DNA from: Cycas panzhihuaensis
Taxonomy: Eukaryota; Cycadophyta
NCBI GenBank assembly: GCA_023213395.1
Contig: CM041465.1
Coordinates: 123,573,741 to 123,637,740, forward strand
Direction: 5' to 3'
DNA length: 64,000 bases
Under the pieces are notes generated by a model. That model saw only the letters and a program-made list of their open reading frames with translations, made no database searches and had not been told where the DNA came from. Position numbers and translations under genes: made by a program. Of this stretch, positions 59,101-64,000 are shown piece by piece (position 1 is the stretch's first letter; every line of letters starts with the position of its first letter).

Positions 59101-59263
59101 GAAATGTTATAATGCAGTGTGATTAAGTAGCGGATGCATAATGATCAATCAATGAACTGAGCAATCATGTAATATAGATAAAATGCTTCAATCCACCTCT
59201 AGTAGAACTGATGGAGGTAAGGGATAGAAGCGTACCTGCACCTACCTGAGTTGACCTATCTGT
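56149..59263 (-). repeat. 5' LTR of the giant gypsy element (truncated)
   Basis: Starts TGGAATCACATC and aligns with 40447-43431 to CTATCTGTG at 59263. The last ~24 bp with the terminal hairpin are missing, so the element has lost its very 5' end. It holds 194 bp (56683-56876) absent from the other LTR. Confidence 0.9.
58695..58760. promoter_or_regulatory. Compound inverted repeat with GGTACC dyad (5' LTR copy)
   Basis: Outer arms TGCACC and CGGTGCA-type with GGTAAA and TTTATC inside. Inner dyad AAACTTCGTGGTACCGTGAA, followed by GTTT. Same position as 42837-42900 in the other LTR. Confidence 0.6.
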
Positions 59264-59506
59264 GACCTATGAATCTTGAGTATAATTAAGCGACTTTAGA
59301 GTACAAAGAAATCTACCTAGGGCAAGGCATATTGCTCAGCCTTACAGTAAAAATTCTAGGGTAGTATAACATCAAATTCAACTATTAGTCTCAATCTTTC
59401 CTCAACCGCAATGTTGAGAGCAACATATGCCCTCTTGTTAGTCTCCTTTTGCGATACTTTTCCCTTATACTAACATGACCTGTTACATAGGTTCATACCA
59501 TAACCT
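59264..59506. other. Leader of the large gag-only element
   Basis: Sequence between the gypsy insertion and the primer site of the large gag-only element. Nothing coding recognised. Confidence 0.5.
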
Positions 59507-59518
59507 GCTCTAATACCA
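59507..59518 (-). other. Primer-binding site of the large gag-only element
   Basis: GCTCTAATACCA on the plus strand, one mismatch to GCTCTGATACCA, abutting the LTR. Confidence 0.82.
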
Positions 59519-59784
59519 TATTGAAACATGGATAGCAAATGTATTATATTGATCAATATTGAAAGTTGGTGAGTACAAATTTATACTTCACTTGTCACTA
59601 ACTCCTCCAACTATAACGATAATCACTATTAATGAAGCATTACACATAATGATATGATTAAACACTCTTAATAACTTGAAAATGGATCTATAAGCTATGA
59701 TATAATACCCCTTAAGGACCCTTAGACATAACATTTACCTAGACATATTAGACATTTATACTCATTAAACATAAAGCCTTAATA
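59519..59784 (-). repeat. 5' LTR of the large gag-only element
   Basis: TATTGAAACATGG to CCTTAATA (TG and CA ends each with one transition). Direct repeat of 30145-30442 with about 30 bp deleted. Followed by TTATT (59785-59789), the other target duplication. Confidence 0.85.
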
Positions 59785-60150
59785 TTATTTCCATATTCAC
59801 ATTTATGATAAAGTAAGGAAAGCATGCAATGCAAGTAAATGACAAATTCCATTTGATAACAATTCATATTCAAGTATACCTCCTAAAAGATAAAAATTTC
59901 AAAATTCATATAAAAGGATTCCCAAGTGAACTTCGTATATATAACCCTATAATATTTAGGCCTAGTCCATCATAGCTATATCAGTGCATAGATATTATGA
60001 GTCTACCATGTCATCTTCAAAATAGAAGTTTCTATCATTTTATTATTTAGTGTGTAGTAAAAAAAAATTCCCATCTTCTTTTTGATAAATACTTTAATAT
60101 TAATGATGAGTCTAAAAAAATAATGAATAATGTTTCCATATTCACTTTCA
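59785..60150. repeat. Diverged tandem-repeat array, right half
   Basis: Continues the array interrupted at 30144: TCCATATTCACATTTATG, CCCAAGTGAACTTCGTATAT (left counterpart CCCAAGTGAACTTTACATAC at 29932), TAGAAGTTTCTATCATTTTA (60024), then a further TTTCCATATTCACTTTC (60133). It ends where the right-hand copia LTR begins. Confidence 0.65.
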
Positions 60151-60358
60151 TGTATTAGAAATAATGTTTTATCTAGGGTTCTAAGACATGTAACATTTGT
60201 TCTTTTTATTGTAATAATAAAGGTCATGTATCATTCCCTCGATCTCAGAATGACAAGTGGTAGAATCACATTGAGTGGTTTCCATAGTCTTGTACAAACT
60301 GTAATGTATTTATAAAGGAGTCATCCTCATTAATGAATTGACTTGAATTCTTCTTATA
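60151..60358 (+). repeat. Candidate 5' LTR of the right-hand copia element
   Basis: The right border is fixed by the primer site at 60359. The left border is inferred: similarity to the tandem array stops at 60150 and the next bases are TGTATTAGAAATAATG. The end reads TTCTTATA (CA changed to TA). The partner LTR is outside the window. Confidence 0.55.
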
Positions 60359-60370
60359 TGGTATCAAAGC
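60359..60370 (+). other. Primer-binding site of the right-hand copia element
   Basis: TGGTATCAAAGC, one mismatch to the initiator-Met site TGGTATCAGAGC. Confidence 0.85.
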
Positions 60371-61105
60371 GGGTTAAGACCGTCTGGTAGAGAATCGATT
60401 CTATGTCCAAATTTGGACAAGGAGGTTACTATAGTTTTGAAAGAAATCATAAAAATTAGTCTAAATAATTAAAATCTCAGGAGGAAATTAATCAATCTAA
60501 AGTGCAAGTCATCCCAAAGGATGTTTATGACAGAAGAATTGGTATATGGACATCGTACGGACATTGTGTGAATGTTGTACGAATAGAAAAAATAAAGTAC
60601 TCAGATCACTCTAAAATTTTACTAACAAGGTCGCAGGAGTATGGTCATCATTTCTCTCTAAAGGCTCAACTACATTTGAAGCCATTTCGAAGGGGTTTTG
60701 ACTAGATTTATAGAGGCATAGGTTTGTGAAAATTTCTATTGTTTTCTTCAAAATGACTAAATAAATCATGTTAATACCTATATAAAATTGATCCTCTTTT
60801 CAATACAAATATTTTAAGACCAAATTTAAAGGTAGATTCAAAGTATTTTCTTTATTTGAAGCAATTTTCACTTTTAGATCTAACCGCCAGTTAACGTTTT
60901 AACCTTAATTTTTGAATAAACTAGACACTTTCTAAGAAAAATAATTTTAGATATGAATTCCTCTCATGGAGTACTTCAATTTAGACCCTTCTTCTTCAAA
61001 TTTTATACACTTATAAAAATCTATGCATTTTCGTACACTATTCGACAGTACAACCCTACAACTCAGTTTTTTTTAATTTTTCTCCATGTTAGCATCAATC
61101 CAATC
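60371..61105. other. Copia leader
   Basis: Between primer site and gag. Short open frames without family signal. Confidence 0.5.
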
Positions 61106-61900
61106 ATGGCCTCTTTTGCTATACCCCTACGTGAAGCAAATAAGTTTACTGAAATGAATTTTAGCCTCTAGAAAATAAAAATTAAAGGTCTCTTAAGAGC
61201 CAAACATGCAGGAGTCTCATAATTAGAGAAGAAAAATAGCCCATAAATATAGTAGATTTGCTAAATTTGGAACAAAGAAACAATAATGTTGTAGTCATCC
61301 TTAAACTCTCGATTTTGGATGCACTTCTAAGATATGTTGATGGCATTGAAAATGCCTCTAAAATCTAGAAAATAATGTCCTCTATGTTTAGCCAGAAAAA
61401 TGAAGCTAAAATAGTTACCTTCGTGGAAGAATTTTGTAAGCTTAGAATAAGAAAATGGCAACTAGTTTCTAATTTCATGACCAAGTTGACCAATGTCAAA
61501 AATGTGCTTCTCATGGAAAGAGATAAAGTAATTGATATTAAGTTTGTACATCTTATACTCAATAAATTACCAAAATCATATGACAACATGGTTAACATGT
61601 TAATAGGTGGAGGATAAATAGCTACTATGACTCTTGATGTTCTTATAGGTCGCATGCTAATCCAAGAACAAATGAACCAGAGGTATGAAGATGTTGAGAT
61701 AGAAGAAGCACTCATCACCAAATTGAACTTAAACAACCATGGATAAGGCCAATACAACCTTAGAGCACGTGGAAGGGCACCAACTGGCAATAAAGGTCGT
61801 TGGACTAAAGGATAAGGAAGAGCAAGATCCACTCCTCCATATGATTCAAGAGTCTACTTCAATTGCAAAAAACCTAGTAACTTCTTGAGTAATTACAGGA
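61106..61900 (+). pseudogene. Copia gag
   Basis: Begins MASFAIPLREANKFTEMNFS and, after a stop, KIKIKGLLRAKHAGV. The later frame has SSMFSQKNEAKIVTFVEEF and VIDIKFVHLILNKLPKSYDN, typical of copia Gag (LL..LP..Y). A degraded knuckle YFNCKKPSNF lies near 61860. Stops and at least two frameshifts. Confidence 0.78.
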
Positions 61901-62029
61901 TTTTTTATGTCTGATACCACTGCAGACAAATCAGATACTACCCATATGAATGCTACTAGAGACGATCAGAAATTCAAAGAGGGAAGCAGACCTCAGAGAA
62001 CTACAATAAATAATGATATTCAACAAAAA

Positions 62030-62260
62030 ATAAAGTTGAAACTACTTTTGTAGCTGCCTTAGTTGCTAGTAGTAGAGTAACTAAAGATTAGTATGTTGAT
62101 TTAGGAGCCTCTCACCACATGATCGGAGTTAAGGAATGGTTGGAAATTCTGAAAACATATGATCTTAATAAATGTGTGGAGCTAGAAGATAATTTTCCCT
62201 TTCATATAAATGGGATAAGATCGATAGCCATAGAAATTGATAAAAAATTTAGCAAATAGG
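62030..62260 (+). pseudogene. Copia protease
   Basis: Reads YVDLGASHHMIGVKEW. The normal active site is WYVDSGASHHM, so the Ser/Thr after Asp is replaced by Leu. Confidence 0.75.
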
Positions 62261-62282
62261 CAATATTCTTTTTGTACTTGGA

Positions 62283-63340
62283 ATGAAGAAAAATCTCTTG
62301 TCTTTGTCTCAGTTAAGCGAGAAGAAGTTAAGAACCATATTTGATGAAAATAGTCATCATTACATTCTAGATATAAAGAAGAATAACATTGTAATAACTA
62401 AAAGAGAAAAATGCAACAAACTCTATAAGTTGCTCTCCACCCCTGTACTACCTGATAAGGGCCTACCACACCCATCTCTGATGAAAATTCACTTGTTGTG
62501 GCAAGTAATGATGTTAATAAAATATGACATTTGAAATATGAACACATCTCATATGATAGATTAGAAAGTTTGAAACATTCAAATATGGTGAATGGTTTAC
62601 CTGGTATCTCTTTTAATTCATTTATATATAAAAGTTGTATGTTGGGTAATCAACACAAAACTCCCTTCACAAAAAACATATGGCAAACACAGAATAAATT
62701 GGATTTAGTTCATACCGATCTTTATGGCTCTTTTACGCCAAAATTAACAAATGGTGCACAATACTTTCTAATCTTCAATAATGATTTTTTCAAAAAAACA
62801 TGGGTGTATTTTTTGTTTAGCAAATTAGAAGCACTTGATTACTTAAAAAAATTTAAGGTGGAAGTGAAACTAGAAAGTAATCAAAAAATTAAATGTGTTC
62901 ATCTTAATGGAGGAGGAGAGTATGTGTCCAAGGAATTCCTCTAGTTTTGTAAACTATATGAAATTCATAGGCAAATTACAATTTTGTACACATCTTAGTC
63001 AAATAGTGTGGTAGAAAAAATGTATAAAACTATTTTAGAAATGGCATGATGTTTGATAAATGACAAGCAAACCGCAAAAAAGTATTGGGTAGAAGCAGCC
63101 AACACAGTTGTTTATCTAATTAATAGGAGTCCAACTCATGCCTTGGACAAAGTAATGCCTGAGGAAGCATGAACGGAACATAAACTAGACATAAGTTATC
63201 TTAAAGTATTTAGTTGTAAAGCATATGTACATATTCCAAATAAAAAAAGAACTAAATTAGATAAAAAAGGCATAGAGTGTACAATGATTGGGTATAGCAA
63301 TCACTCAAAACCGTATATATGTCTTAATTCAAAAATCAAT
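62283..63340 (+). pseudogene. Copia integrase
   Basis: The GAG-pre-integrase part has KNLLSLSQLSEKKLRTIFDE. It then has KYEHISYDRLESLKHSNMV, KSCMLGNQHK, LDLVHTDLYGSFTP, CVHLNGGGEYVSKEFL, and later YWVEAANTVVYLINRSPTHA. The second catalytic Asp (normally SDGGGEY or SDNGGEY) is Asn. Stops near 62534, 62943 and 63050. Confidence 0.87.
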
Positions 63341-63689
63341 AAACTCTATATAGTAGGGATATGATATTTGATTAAGGCATAAATTGTATCAAGGTTGTGT
63401 GTCAGGAGATGGACACAGGAACCAGTAATAATAGAAAGTTGAATATAGTCCATTCAAATGAAGAATCAGGAATTACCTCAGAAATTGTTGGTACTAAAAG
63501 TGAAATTGTTGAATAAGAGACACCTGACAACAATCAAGCAAATGATCTTAGTACCATAGGGGAAGAAGGGCAGAGACCAAAGCAAGAATAAAGCTCAGAA
63601 AAGATGCTGAAATGGTATCTTAAGACCCTTGAGAAAACAAATGGAGAAGTATTTAAATATAAAACAAGGTCTCATAAACGATAGGTATT

Positions 63690-64000
63690 AATTTGCTCTA
63701 TCGAACCAAACACATTCAATGAAGCAAGTCAACTTCAACCCTGGAGAATAACAATGGATGCTGAAATGGAAGTAATTTACAAAAATGAAACGTGGGATTT
63801 GGTAGAACCTCCTAAAGACAAATCCATTATAAATTACAAATGGGTATATAAAGTTAGAGAAAAACCAAATGGTGAAGTTGAAAAATATAAAGCAAGGTTG
63901 GTAGCCAAAGGCTATATACAAACAGTCAAAATTGATTATGAAGAAACATTCTCACTAGTGGTAAAACTAAACATTGTAAGAATAGTAGTTGCAATAGCCA
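63690..64000 (+). pseudogene. Copia reverse transcriptase, N-terminal part
   Basis: Reads MDAEMEVIYKNETWDLVEPP, then NYKWVYKVREKPNGEVEKYK and LVAKGYIQTVKIDYEETFS. This is the standard start of copia RT. It runs off the window end. Confidence 0.9.

Larger units (their letters stand above)
60151..64000 (+). mobile_element. Ty1/copia element, right end outside the window
   Basis: Plus strand. A short LTR (60151-60358) is followed by a primer site, gag, protease, integrase and the start of RT in copia order. The 3' part is beyond the window. Stops and frameshifts throughout. Confidence 0.85.

Overview
This window reads as plant nuclear DNA from a large, repeat-rich genome. It is AT-rich and has no intact host gene. 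Nearly everything recognisable is a decayed retroelement of plant type: Ty1/copia elements with initiator-Met primer sites, an L1-type LINE with a C-terminal RNase H, a very large Ty3/gypsy element of Tat-like type, and gag-only non-autonomous elements. No chloroplast, mitochondrial or bacterial gene organisation is visible. The species cannot be named from the sequence.

Layout. 1-1447: 3' end of a plus-strand copia element. 1448-9289: AT-rich DNA without genes, holding one minus-strand LTR with its primer site (6403-7030). 9295-15728: a minus-strand copia element bounded by CATCT target duplications, internally deleted, and split by a 2.35-kb gypsy solo LTR with its own GTCAT duplications (10572-12923). 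16445-21000: an older gypsy-like gag interrupted by a gag-only (TR-GAG-like) element with two 233-bp LTRs (17135-20825). 24025-28308: a 5'-truncated LINE between 15-bp duplications. 28900-30144 and 59785-60150: two halves of one diverged tandem-repeat array.

From 30145 to 59784 a gag-only element has been opened by two later insertions. One is a copia element (32295-38411). The other is a giant gypsy element (40447-59263, LTRs near 3 kb). The host element also carries a piece of an hnRNP-like RNA-binding protein gene and a coding-like stretch I could not identify. From 60151 to the end a plus-strand copia element runs off the window.

The most interesting object is the giant gypsy element. 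Read on the minus strand its order is LTR, gag, protease, reverse transcriptase, RNase H, integrase, then an antisense (plus-strand) gene with a plant-mobile-domain-like region and a coiled coil, then a second RNase H close to the 3' LTR, a 0.9-kb TA microsatellite, polypurine tract and LTR. A palindromic module centred on GGTACC occurs in its LTRs and, inverted, in front of the antisense gene. All protein-coding parts in the window carry stops, frameshifts or lost catalytic residues, so none is expected to be active as it stands. All identities rest on reading translations by eye; no database search was possible.
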